Assembly (NCBI GenBank): GCA_025465465.1
Contig: JAODND010000086.1
Location: forward strand, 1 to 55,854
Source: Frankiales bacterium
GTDB taxonomy: Bacteria; Actinomycetota; Actinomycetes; Mycobacteriales; SCTD01
DNA: 55,854 nt
Reading direction: 5' to 3'
Numbering within the stretch: the stretch's first letter is position 1; the number at the start of each line of letters is the position of its first letter. This document shows positions 30,721-38,670 of this stretch, piece after piece. The translations under genes and the position numbers were made by a program. The notes beneath the pieces are model-generated. The model made no database searches. It saw only the letters and a program-made list of their open reading frames with translations, and was not told the DNA's origin.

Positions 30721-31913
30721 CGCTCAACGGCCTCACGGACGACGGCCAGCCAGCGGCGGAGGGTCTCCGGCACGCGTGACGGGTCGTCCTCGCCCTCGAG
30801 CTCGTCGAGGTAGGGCTCCTCGAGCTCCTCGAGCTCGACTGGCGCGGCGGCGCGGACCGTCTCGTAGACCTCGACGATCTCGCGGGTGACGTGCCGCCAG
30901 TCGTAGGCCTGCACGACCCGGCTGCCCTTCGCTGCGAGCAGCCGACGGCGCTCGGGGTCGAGCAGCAGCGCGGCCAGTGCATCCGCGAGTGCCACGGCGT
31001 CGCCGACCGGGAAGAGCAGCCCCGCCTCGCCGTCGTCGAGCACCCGGCGGAACGCCTCGAGGTCGCTCGCGACCACCGGCGTGCCGGCGGCCATCGCCTC
31101 GATGAGCACGATGCCGAAGCTCTCGCCGTGGGTGTTCGGGGCGCAGTAGACGTCGGCCGCCGCGTAGACGGACGGCTTGTCCTTCTCGTCGACGAGCCCG
31201 AGGACCCGCACCCCCGGCGGTGGCTCCACGTCGCCGGGTCCGGCGACGACCAGCTCGACGCCGGGCACCCGTGCCTGCACCGCCGGCCAGGCCGCGAGCA
31301 GCACCTGCAGTCCCTTGCGCGGCTCGTCGACGCGGCCGAGGAACACGACCGTCGGCCGGTCGTGCGCCGGCCGTTCGACGGAGAAGCGGGCGACGTCGAC
31401 GCCGTTGGGAATGAGCACCGCGTCGTGCCCGAGGTGCTCGACGACGACCCGGCGGGCCGCGGGCGAGACGGCGATGCGGCCGGTGATCTTCTCGAGGCCG
31501 GGCTGCAGCGTGGTGCCGAAGACCTGCAGCGCGCGGCTGCGCGCCGTCGCGGTGTGGAAGGTCGCGACCATGGCGCCCTTGGCCGCGAAGCACGCCATCA
31601 TCGACAGCGACGGCACCGTCGGCTCGTGCAGGTGCAGCACGTCGAAGCGGCCCTTGCGGAGCCAGCGGCGGGTCCGCGCGAGCGACAGCGGCCCGAAGCA
31701 CAGCCGGGCCACCGACCCGTTGTAGGGCACCGGCACGGTCCGCCCCGCCGCCACCAGGTACGCCGGGAGCGCGGCCGTCTCCGGTTCGTCGACCGGTGCG
31801 AGCACGGACACCGAGTGGCCGAGGTCGATGAGCGACTCGGCGAGGTCACGCACATGCGCCTGGACCCCGCCGGGGACATCCCAGGAGTAAGGGCAGACGA
31901 TCCCGACCCTCAC
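30717..31913 (-). CDS. pimA: Phosphatidyl-myo-inositol mannosyltransferase
   Basis: A GT4 family glycosyltransferase of 398 residues that adds the first mannose from GDP-mannose to phosphatidylinositol at the cytoplasmic membrane face. The GTG start at 31913 gives VGIVCPYSWDVPGGVQAHV, the family N-terminus. Later motifs are PNGVDVARF, VVFLGRVDEPRKGLQVLL and the C-terminal donor-site NTHGESFGIVLIEAMAAGTP. An acidic tail (about 365-390) follows. It overlaps the acyltransferase upstream by 4 nt and lies in the same order as in mycobacteria and streptomycetes. Confidence 0.93.
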   Translation of the reverse strand: MRVGIVCPYSWDVPGGVQAHVRDLAESLIDLGHSVSVLAPVDEPETAALPAYLVAAGRTVPVPYNGSVARLCFGPLSLARTRRWLRKGRFDVLHLHEPTVPSLSMMACFAAKGAMVATFHTATARSRALQVFGTTLQPGLEKITGRIAVSPAARRVVVEHLGHDAVLIPNGVDVARFSVERPAHDRPTVVFLGRVDEPRKGLQVLLAAWPAVQARVPGVELVVAGPGDVEPPPGVRVLGLVDEKDKPSVYAAADVYCAPNTHGESFGIVLIEAMAAGTPVVASDLEAFRRVLDDGEAGLLFPVGDAVALADALAALLLDPERRRLLAAKGSRVVQAYDWRHVTREIVEVYETVRAAAPVELEELEEPYLDELEGEDDPSRVPETLRRWLAVVREAVER

Positions 31914-32761
31914 CGTGGGTCCAGGTCCTCGAGCCAGAGCTTCTGCAGCATGTGCCAGTCGGCCGGGTGCTTGGCGATCTCGCGGGCGAAGGCGTCGGCG
32001 ACCTCCTGCGTCATCGTCGCGAGGTCGGAGTGCGCGATGCCGTCCTGGAAGACGATGTGCCAGCCGTCGTCGGTGAACGACAGCGTCGTGGGGATCAGGT
32101 TGGCTCCTGTCTCCAGGGCGAGCTTCGCCGGACCCGCGGGCATCCGCGCGGTGCTCCCGAAGAACTCCACGTCGATGCCCCGCTTGCTGAGGTCGCGGTC
32201 CGCCAGCAGGCAGATCGTCCCGCCGTCGCGCAGCCGCTCCTCCAGGACCTCGGACGGAGCTCGGTCGCCGCCGGTGAGCGGCAGCACCTCCATGCCCAGC
32301 GACCTGCGGAACGCGAGGAACTGCTCGTAGACGGACTCCGGCTTGAGCCGCTCGGCCACCGTCGCGAACGGGACACCGGTGAACCCGCACCAGGCCCCCG
32401 CGGCGTCCCAGTTGCCGGTGTGCGGGAGCACCATGATCGTGCCCCGATCGCTCGCCACGCTGTCGCGCAGCACCTGCTCGCCGGTGGTCGTGGTGCCCCG
32501 CACGATGCGGTCGCGCGACATCGACGGGAGTCGGAAGACCTCGCACCAGTAGCGGGCGTAGGACCGCACCGCCTCCCGCTTCAGGTCCTGCCCGGGGGCG
32601 ACCCTCTCGAGGTTCGCGACCAGCTGCCCGAAGCCGCCTCGCAGGACCGCCGCGTCGGCCCCGGCCCGGAAGGCCCGGCGGGCAACGCTCTCGGGCATCG
32701 CGCGGACAGCCGCCCACCCGACGGTGTAGGAGCCGGCGAGGACGGACTCGAACGGGTTCAC
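31910..32761 (-). CDS. patA: Phosphatidylinositol mannoside acyltransferase (lauroyl acyltransferase family)
   Basis: A 283-residue membrane-associated acyltransferase that acylates the mannose of PIM. The GTG start at 32761 overlaps the pgsA stop (GTGA). The HxxxxD-type catalytic motif appears as LPHTGNWDAAG, followed by GICLL-like CLLADRDLSKRGIDVEFFG, typical of HtrB/PatA proteins. Its place between pgsA and pimA supports the PIM role over lipid A synthesis. Confidence 0.92.
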   Translation of the reverse strand: MNPFESVLAGSYTVGWAAVRAMPESVARRAFRAGADAAVLRGGFGQLVANLERVAPGQDLKREAVRSYARYWCEVFRLPSMSRDRIVRGTTTTGEQVLRDSVASDRGTIMVLPHTGNWDAAGAWCGFTGVPFATVAERLKPESVYEQFLAFRRSLGMEVLPLTGGDRAPSEVLEERLRDGGTICLLADRDLSKRGIDVEFFGSTARMPAGPAKLALETGANLIPTTLSFTDDGWHIVFQDGIAHSDLATMTQEVADAFAREIAKHPADWHMLQKLWLEDLDPR

Positions 32762-33366
32762 CGGGCGGCGAGCTCGGCTTGCTTCTTCACCTCGAGCGCC
32801 CGCTGCACGACGGTGACGAACGAGAGGACGGCCAGCACCCAGAGGGCGCCCGCGAGCAGCTCGTCCGGGACGCCGAACCCGGTGAGGCCGGTCGCGGCGA
32901 GGGCCAGGATCAGCCGCGCCGGCCGGTCCATGATCCCGACGTCGCACGTCAGCCCGACGCCCTCGGCGCGCGCCTTCTCATAGGAGATGACCTGGCTGCT
33001 CACGAGCACGAACAGCGTGACGGCCGTCAGGACCTGCGATCTGTCGTCGTACCAGAGGGCCAGAGCGCCGAAGACGGCACCGTCGGCGATCCGGTCGCAG
33101 GTGCTGTCGAGCCAGCCGCCGAACGCGCTCGAGATGCCCCGCTTGCGGGCCAGCGCGCCGTCGATGGTGTCGGTGAGGACGAACACGGTGATGACCAGCG
33201 TCCCGACCAGGAACCTCCCCTGGGGGAAGAACACCAGTGCCGCGGCCACCACCCCGGCCGTGCCCGTCAGCGTCACCGCGTTCGGCGTCACGCCCCAGGC
33301 GAGCAGCCTGTTGACGAGGGGGTCCGCGATCCGCCCGACGTGCGGACGGAGCTGGCTGCCGATCAC
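32758..33366 (-). CDS. pgsA: CDP-alcohol phosphatidyltransferase, probable phosphatidylinositol phosphate synthase
   Basis: A 202-residue integral membrane enzyme with the full CDP-alcohol phosphotransferase signature D-x2-DG-x2-AR-x8-G-x3-D-x3-D, seen from DTIDGALARKRG to GGWLDSTCDR. In actinobacteria with this neighbourhood it joins CDP-diacylglycerol and inositol phosphate. The GTG at 33366 starts the conserved IGSQLRPHVGRIADP; the upstream extension is Arg/Ser-rich and unlike the family. It is the first gene of the pgsA-patA-pimA-lemA-like-pdxS-pdxT-yebC chain. Confidence 0.92.
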   Translation of the reverse strand: MIGSQLRPHVGRIADPLVNRLLAWGVTPNAVTLTGTAGVVAAALVFFPQGRFLVGTLVITVFVLTDTIDGALARKRGISSAFGGWLDSTCDRIADGAVFGALALWYDDRSQVLTAVTLFVLVSSQVISYEKARAEGVGLTCDVGIMDRPARLILALAATGLTGFGVPDELLAGALWVLAVLSFVTVVQRALEVKKQAELAAR

Positions 33367-33440
33367 GGCATGGAGACTAGGGCTTGTCCACCCGTCGGAG
33401 CGGCGGGAGGGTGAGCACACGCCGATCCCGAGGAGGCCCC

Positions 33441-35552
33441 GTGTCCAAGACCGCCAAGCAGGCAGGTCCGGCACCCGACCCGAGGGCACCGGAGCTGGTC
33501 CGCAACGTCGCCGTGGTGGGTCACGCGGGGGCGGGCAAGACCACGCTGGTGGAGGCGCTGCTCGCGCGCACCGGCACGGTCTCGCGGGCCGGCAGCGTCA
33601 CCGAGGGCACCACCGTGAGCGACAGCGAGGAGGTCGAGGTACGGCTGCAGCGCTCCGTCGCGCTGTCCCTCGCCCCGCTCGAGCACGCGGGCGTCAAGGT
33701 CAACCTGCTCGACACCCCTGGTTCCGCCGACTTCGTCGGGGAGCTGCGCGCCGGCCTGCGGGCCGCGGACGCCGCGCTCTTCGTCGTCTCGGCGTGCGAC
33801 GGCGTCGACGCCATCACCGTCCAGCTCTGGCACGAGTGCGCCGCCGTCGGCATGCCGCGCGCGGTCGTGATCACCCAGCTCGACAAGCCGCGCGCCGACT
33901 TCGACGACTCCGTCGCGATCTGCCAGCGACTGCTCGGCGAGGGCGTGCACCCGCTGTACCTCCCCATGCACGCCGACGACGAGAGCGTGGCGGGCGTGAT
34001 CGGGCTCATCAGCCAGCGCGTCTACGACTGGTCCTCCGGGGACCGGGTCGAGCGCGATCCCGACCCGCAGCACTTGCCGCTCATCGAGTCGCTGCGCGGC
34101 GAGCTGCTCGAGGCGATCATCGCCGAGAGCGAGGACGAGACGCTGCTCGACCGCTACCTCGCGGGCGAGGTGATCGACAACAAGGTCCTCATCGCCGACC
34201 TGGAGCTCGCGGTGGCCCGTGGCCACTTCTACCCCGTCATCCCGGCGGCCCCGCTGTCGATGCTGGGCACCGACGAGGTGCTCGAGCTGCTCACCCAGGC
34301 GATGCCGACGCCGCTCGAACACCCCTGCCCCGTCGTCACCCGTCCTGACGGCTCGCCTGCCCCCGCCATCAGCTGCGACCCCGAGGGTCCGCTGGTCGCC
34401 GAGGTCGTGAAGACGACCAGCGACCCCTACCTCGGGCGGGTCTCGCTGCTGCGGGTCTTCTCCGGGACCCTGCGCCCCGACCTGACGGTGCACGTCAGCG
34501 GCCACGGCCTGGTCGACCGCGGCCACCCCGACCACGACGCGGACGAGCGGATCGGTGCGCTCGCGACGCCGCTGGGCGCCGCCATGCGGCCGGTCGCCGA
34601 GTGCTTCGCCGGCGACATCGTCTCCGTGGCGAAGCTCATGACCGCCGAGACCGGCGACACCATCAGCTCCAAGGACGAACCGCTTCTCGTCCACCCGTGG
34701 GAGCTCCCCGAGCCACAGCACGCGATCGCCGTCGAGGCCGCCACCCGCACCGACGAGGACAAGCTCGGCACCTCGCTGCAGCGACTCGTCGCGGAGGACC
34801 CGACCGTCCGGCTCGACCGGCAGGCCGAAACCGGTCAGGTGCTGCTCTGGACCGTCGGCGAGGCCCATGCCGAGGTCCTCGTCGACCGCCTCAAGACGCG
34901 TTACGGCGTCAACGTCACCCTGCCCGCCGTCCAGGTCGCCCTGCGGGAGACCCTCGCCGACAGGGCCGAGGTGACCGGCCGGCACGTCAAGCAGTCCGGC
35001 GGTCACGGCCAGTACGCCGTGGTGCACGTGACGTTCGAGCCCCTGCCCGCCGGGTCGGGGCTCGAGTTCGTCTCGCGGGTCGTCGGAGGCGCGGTGCCGA
35101 CCAACTACGTCCCGTCGGTCGAGAAGGGGATCCTGCAGCAGATGGAGCGCGGCATCTCCGGCCACCCGCTGGTGGACCTCCGCGCCGTGCTCACCGACGG
35201 CAAGGCGCACTCGGTCGACTCCTCCGACGCGGCGTTCCAGTCGGCCGGTGCGCTCGCCCTCCGCGAGGCGTGCACGGCGGCCGGCGTCCAGGTGCTCGAG
35301 CCCTACAGCGCCATCGAGGTGCTGCTGCCCTCGTCGTACGTCGGGACCGTCATGTCCGACCTCTCCGGCCGGCGCGCCCGGGTGACCGGCAACGAGCTGA
35401 CCGAGGAGGACCAGGCCGTGGTCACCGCCGAGGTCCCCGACCTCGAGCTGCTGACCTATGCCGCCGAGCTCCGCTCGCTGTCCCACGGCACCGGCTCCTT
35501 CACGAGGGCCTACCTCCGCCACGAGCCGATGCCGCCCCACCTCCTTCCGTGA
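33441..35552 (+). CDS. Elongation factor G-like translational GTPase (FusA2 type)
   Basis: A 703-residue protein. The GTG at 33441 is preceded by AGGAGG (33431-33436). The GTPase domain has GHAGAGKTTLVEALL (G1), LLDTPGSADFVGELRAG (G3) and TQLDKPRADFD (G4 as QLDK rather than NKMD). Domains II-V follow, including VKQSGGHGQYAVVHV and LPSSYVGTVMSDLSGRR. The G4 change and divergence from canonical EF-G fit the second, EF-G-like paralogue common in actinobacteria, whose function is not settled. It is on the opposite strand to the genes on both sides. Confidence 0.92.
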   Translation: MSKTAKQAGPAPDPRAPELVRNVAVVGHAGAGKTTLVEALLARTGTVSRAGSVTEGTTVSDSEEVEVRLQRSVALSLAPLEHAGVKVNLLDTPGSADFVGELRAGLRAADAALFVVSACDGVDAITVQLWHECAAVGMPRAVVITQLDKPRADFDDSVAICQRLLGEGVHPLYLPMHADDESVAGVIGLISQRVYDWSSGDRVERDPDPQHLPLIESLRGELLEAIIAESEDETLLDRYLAGEVIDNKVLIADLELAVARGHFYPVIPAAPLSMLGTDEVLELLTQAMPTPLEHPCPVVTRPDGSPAPAISCDPEGPLVAEVVKTTSDPYLGRVSLLRVFSGTLRPDLTVHVSGHGLVDRGHPDHDADERIGALATPLGAAMRPVAECFAGDIVSVAKLMTAETGDTISSKDEPLLVHPWELPEPQHAIAVEAATRTDEDKLGTSLQRLVAEDPTVRLDRQAETGQVLLWTVGEAHAEVLVDRLKTRYGVNVTLPAVQVALRETLADRAEVTGRHVKQSGGHGQYAVVHVTFEPLPAGSGLEFVSRVVGGAVPTNYVPSVEKGILQQMERGISGHPLVDLRAVLTDGKAHSVDSSDAAFQSAGALALREACTAAGVQVLEPYSAIEVLLPSSYVGTVMSDLSGRRARVTGNELTEEDQAVVTAEVPDLELLTYAAELRSLSHGTGSFTRAYLRHEPMPPHLLP

Positions 35553-35612
35553 TCAACAGGGCTTCGCGCGGGCGACACGCCGGCGCGTCGGCCGTCGGAT
35601 CTCCTGTTGATC
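35551..35612. repeat. 62-bp palindromic repeat, copy 2 (bidirectional terminator candidate)
   Basis: It begins inside the EF-G-like stop codon (TGA at 35550-35552) with GATCAACAGG and ends CCTGTTGATC, with the conserved centre CGCCGGCGCGTCGGCCG. It aligns end to end without gaps to 12905-12966. It again separates two convergent genes (EF-G-like and the HIT gene). Confidence 0.75.
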
Positions 35613-35636
35613 ACCGGGCGGCGGGGCCGGGGGGGG

Positions 35637-36164
35637 TCAGACCTCGAGCCAGGCCTTGGCGAGGAGCTCGCGGGTCTCGGGGAGCAGCTGGGGCAGCACC
35701 TTGGTGTGGCCGACGACGGGCATGAAGTTGGTGTCGCCGCCCCAGCGCGGCACGAGGTGCTGGTGCAGGTGCGCCGCGATGCCCGCGCCCGCGACGGTGC
35801 CGAGGTTCATGCCGACGTTGAAGCCGTGCGCACCGGCGGCGTGCCGCACCGCGCGGATGGCGTGCTGGGTGAGGTCGGCGATGTCGGCGGTCTCCTCGAC
35901 CGTCAGCTCCTCATAGCCGCTGATGTGCCGGTAGGGCACCAGCATCAGATGGCCAGAGTTGTACGGGAACAGGTTCAGGACGGCATACGCAGCCGACCCG
36001 CGGTGCACGATGAGGCCGTCGGCGTCCGCCATCGTCGGGATCACGCAGAAGGGGCAGTCGTCGCTCTTCGCGTCGCGCCTGATGTAGGCCATCCGGTGCG
36101 GGGTCCAGAGCCGCTCGAACTTGTCGCGCAGCCCGGCGCCCTTCTGCTCCTCCGACTCAGGCAC
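35637..36164 (-). CDS. HIT family protein, probable Ap4A phosphorylase-like
   Basis: A 175-residue nucleotide hydrolase/transferase. The histidine triad is HLHQHLVPR; upstream are CPFCVIP (possible zinc site) and [17 protein letters not shown]. The GTG start at 36164 overlaps the thrS stop by 8 nt. The Mycobacterium protein at the same position next to thrS acts on diadenosine tetraphosphate, so this is the likely substrate class by synteny; that assignment is inference. Confidence 0.9.
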   Translation of the reverse strand: MPESEEQKGAGLRDKFERLWTPHRMAYIRRDAKSDDCPFCVIPTMADADGLIVHRGSAAYAVLNLFPYNSGHLMLVPYRHISGYEELTVEETADIADLTQHAIRAVRHAAGAHGFNVGMNLGTVAGAGIAAHLHQHLVPRWGGDTNFMPVVGHTKVLPQLLPETRELLAKAWLEV

Positions 36165-38097
36165 GCGAGCGGACCGCCTCCACGATGCGGGCGACGGCGT
36201 CGGCGACCGGGATGCCGTTGTCCTGCGAGCCGTCGCGGAACCTGAAGGACACCGCTCCGGCCTCGACGTCCTCGCCGCCTGCGATGAGCATGAACGGGAC
36301 CTTCTGCTTCTGGGCGTTGCGGATCTTCTTCTGCATCCGGTCGTCGGAGTCGTCCACCTCCACGCGGATGCCCTCCACACGCAACCGAGCAGCCACGTCA
36401 TGCAGGTATCCGTCGTAGTCGCTGTGCACGGGGATGCCGACCACCTGCACGGGAGAGAGCCAGGCCGGGAAGGCGCCGGCGTAGTGCTCGGTGAGGACGC
36501 CGATGAACCGCTCGATCGAGCCGAACTTCGCCGAGTGGATCATGACGGGCTGGTGCCGCTCGCCGTCGGCCCCCTGGTACTCGAGCCCGAACCCGGCAGG
36601 CTGGTTGAAGTCGTACTGGATGGTCGACATCTGCCAGGTGCGCCCGATGGCGTCGCGCGCCTGCACCGAGATCTTCGGCCCGTAGAAGGCCGCGCCGCCG
36701 GGGTCGGCGACGAGCTGCAGGCCGGTCTCGAGAGCGCACTTCTCCAGGACCGCGGTGGCCACCGACCACTCCTCCTCGGTGCCGACGAACTTGTCGGGCT
36801 TGGAGTCGTCGCGGGTGGAGAGCTCGAGGTAGTAGTCGTCGAGACCGAAGTCCTTCAGCAGTGAGAGGACGAACGACAGAAGGTGCTTGACCTCGTCCGG
36901 GGCCTGCTCCGGCGTGCAGTAGGAGTGCGAGTCGTCCTGGGTCAGGCCGCGGACCCGGGTCAGGCCGTGGATGACGCCGGACTTCTCGAACCGGTAGACC
37001 GAGCCGAACTCGAACAGCCGCAACGGCAGCTCGCGGTAGGACCGTCCGCGTGACCTGAAGATCAGGTTGTGCATCGGGCAGTTCATGGCCTTGAGGTAGT
37101 AGTCGCTGCCCTCCATCTCCATGGGCGGGAACATCGTGTCGGCGTAGTAGGGGAGGTGCCCGGAGGTGTGGAACAGCCCCTCCTTCGAGATGTGCGGCGT
37201 CCCGACGTACTGGAAGCCCTCCTCGAGGTGCCGCTGCCGGACGTAGTCCTCCATCTCGCGCTTGATCACCCCGCCCTTCGGGTGGAACACCGCGAGGCCG
37301 GAGCCGATCTCGTCGGGGAAGGAGAACAGGTCGAGCTCGGTGCCGAGGCGGCGGTGGTCGCGCTTCTCGGCCTCCTCGAGGAGCCGCAGGTGCTCCTTCA
37401 GGTCGTCGCGAGACGCCCACGCGGTGCCGTAGATGCGCTGCAGCTGCTCGTTGTTCTGGTCGCCGCGCCAGTAGGCGGCCGCCGACCGCATGATCTTGAA
37501 CGCGGGGATGTCGCGGGTCGTCGGCAGGTGCGGGCCGCGGCACAGGTCCTTCCACATCAGCTCGGACCCGGCATGGTTGTCGTAGATGGTCAGCTCGCCG
37601 CCGCCGACCTCCACGGACTCCTCGCCGGCCGGGCCCTTCAGACCGATCAGCTCGATCTTGAACCGCTCGTGCGCGAGCTCCTTGAGGGCCTCCTCCTCGG
37701 AGACCACCCGGCGGCTGAACGTCTGCCGCTGCCGGGTGATGTCGCTCATCTTCTTTTCGATGGCCGCCAGGTCCTCGGGCGTGAAGGGACGCTCAGGCAG
37801 GAAGTCGTAGTAGAAGCCGTTCTCGATCGGTGGCCCGATCCCGAGCAGCGTGCCGGGGAAGAGCTCCTGCACCGCCTGGGCGAGCACGTGCGCGGCCGAG
37901 TGCCGGAGGACGGCGAGCCCGTCGGGACTGCCGTAGGGCACCTGCTCGACGGTCTGGCCCTCGCTGACGACGTACGCGAGGTCGCGGAGCTCGCCGTCGA
38001 CCCGGGCGACGGCGGAGTCCTTCGGGAGGAGCGAGCCCGCCGTCGTGCCCGCGGTCGAGGTGTCGACGCGGACGCTGACCAACGAGTTCTCGGACAT
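36157..38097 (-). CDS. thrS: Threonine-tRNA ligase
   Basis: A 646-residue class II synthetase. It has an N-terminal region resembling TGS, the editing domain with [19 protein letters not shown] and [15 protein letters not shown], motif 2 ([13 protein letters not shown] region), the core segment [20 protein letters not shown] and the anticodon-binding domain with [20 protein letters not shown]. All key residues visible are conserved. It is transcribed with the HIT gene that overlaps its end. Confidence 0.98.
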   Translation of the reverse strand: MSENSLVSVRVDTSTAGTTAGSLLPKDSAVARVDGELRDLAYVVSEGQTVEQVPYGSPDGLAVLRHSAAHVLAQAVQELFPGTLLGIGPPIENGFYYDFLPERPFTPEDLAAIEKKMSDITRQRQTFSRRVVSEEEALKELAHERFKIELIGLKGPAGEESVEVGGGELTIYDNHAGSELMWKDLCRGPHLPTTRDIPAFKIMRSAAAYWRGDQNNEQLQRIYGTAWASRDDLKEHLRLLEEAEKRDHRRLGTELDLFSFPDEIGSGLAVFHPKGGVIKREMEDYVRQRHLEEGFQYVGTPHISKEGLFHTSGHLPYYADTMFPPMEMEGSDYYLKAMNCPMHNLIFRSRGRSYRELPLRLFEFGSVYRFEKSGVIHGLTRVRGLTQDDSHSYCTPEQAPDEVKHLLSFVLSLLKDFGLDDYYLELSTRDDSKPDKFVGTEEEWSVATAVLEKCALETGLQLVADPGGAAFYGPKISVQARDAIGRTWQMSTIQYDFNQPAGFGLEYQGADGERHQPVMIHSAKFGSIERFIGVLTEHYAGAFPAWLSPVQVVGIPVHSDYDGYLHDVAARLRVEGIRVEVDDSDDRMQKKIRNAQKQKVPFMLIAGGEDVEAGAVSFRFRDGSQDNGIPVADAVARIVEAVRSRA

Positions 38098-38130
38098 GCC
38101 GCCGAGCCTAGTGGCGCGCGTGCGACGACT

Positions 38131-38568
38131 TCAGGCGAGCGAGGCCTTCAGGGTGATGTCGACGCCGGTGAGCGCCTTCGACACGGGGCAGCCCGCTTTG
38201 GCGGCTTCGGCGGCCTTGAGGAAGCCGGCCTCGTCGAGACCGCCGACCTCGCCGACGACCGTGAGCGTGATGCCGGTGAGCTTGAAGCCGCCGGCGGGGT
38301 CCGGCCCGAGGGAGACGTCGGCCGTCACCTCGAGGGACTCCGGCGTGCCGCCGGCCTCGGCGACGAGTGCGGACAGCTGCATCGCGTAGCAGGACGAGTG
38401 CGCCGCGGCGATCAGCTCCTCAGGGCTGGTGGTGCCGCCGGCATCCTCGGCCGCGCGCTTGGGGAACGACACCTCGTAGGTGCCGACCTTGCTGCTGGAG
38501 AGCTCGACCTGACCGGATCCCTCCTGCAGCGATCCCGTCCAGGCAGTGCGTGCGGTGCGCGTGGGCAT
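38131..38568 (-). CDS. OsmC/Ohr family peroxidase
   Basis: A 145-residue thiol-dependent peroxidase that reduces organic hydroperoxides. The two catalytic cysteines are in AAHSSCYAMQLSALV and AGCPVSKAL. The ATG at 38568 gives MPTRTARTAWTGSLQEGSG, the usual OsmC start; a longer in-frame ORF extends antisense into the acylase gene and is rejected. It lies 33 nt upstream of thrS on the same strand and divergent from the acylase gene. Confidence 0.94.
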   Translation of the reverse strand: MPTRTARTAWTGSLQEGSGQVELSSSKVGTYEVSFPKRAAEDAGGTTSPEELIAAAHSSCYAMQLSALVAEAGGTPESLEVTADVSLGPDPAGGFKLTGITLTVVGEVGGLDEAGFLKAAEAAKAGCPVSKALTGVDITLKASLA

Positions 38569-38670
38569 GGCGTTCCTCTCACTCGTGTGTGTCGTCTCCC
38601 ACGACAACGGCGGCGCACCGTCTGTTCCCCCGAGGCAGGGTTTGGCGGGAGGGTGCCGAAGGATGCGCAC

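Noticed and set aside
33363..35540. A 725-residue minus-strand ORF opposite the EF-G-like gene
   Set aside because: Antisense to a clearly recognised GTPase; low-complexity composition.
37069..38670. In-frame N-terminal extension of the acylase-family gene back to 37069
   Set aside because: It would overlap osmC and thrS on the other strand. The signal peptide and ribosome site mark the start at 38671.
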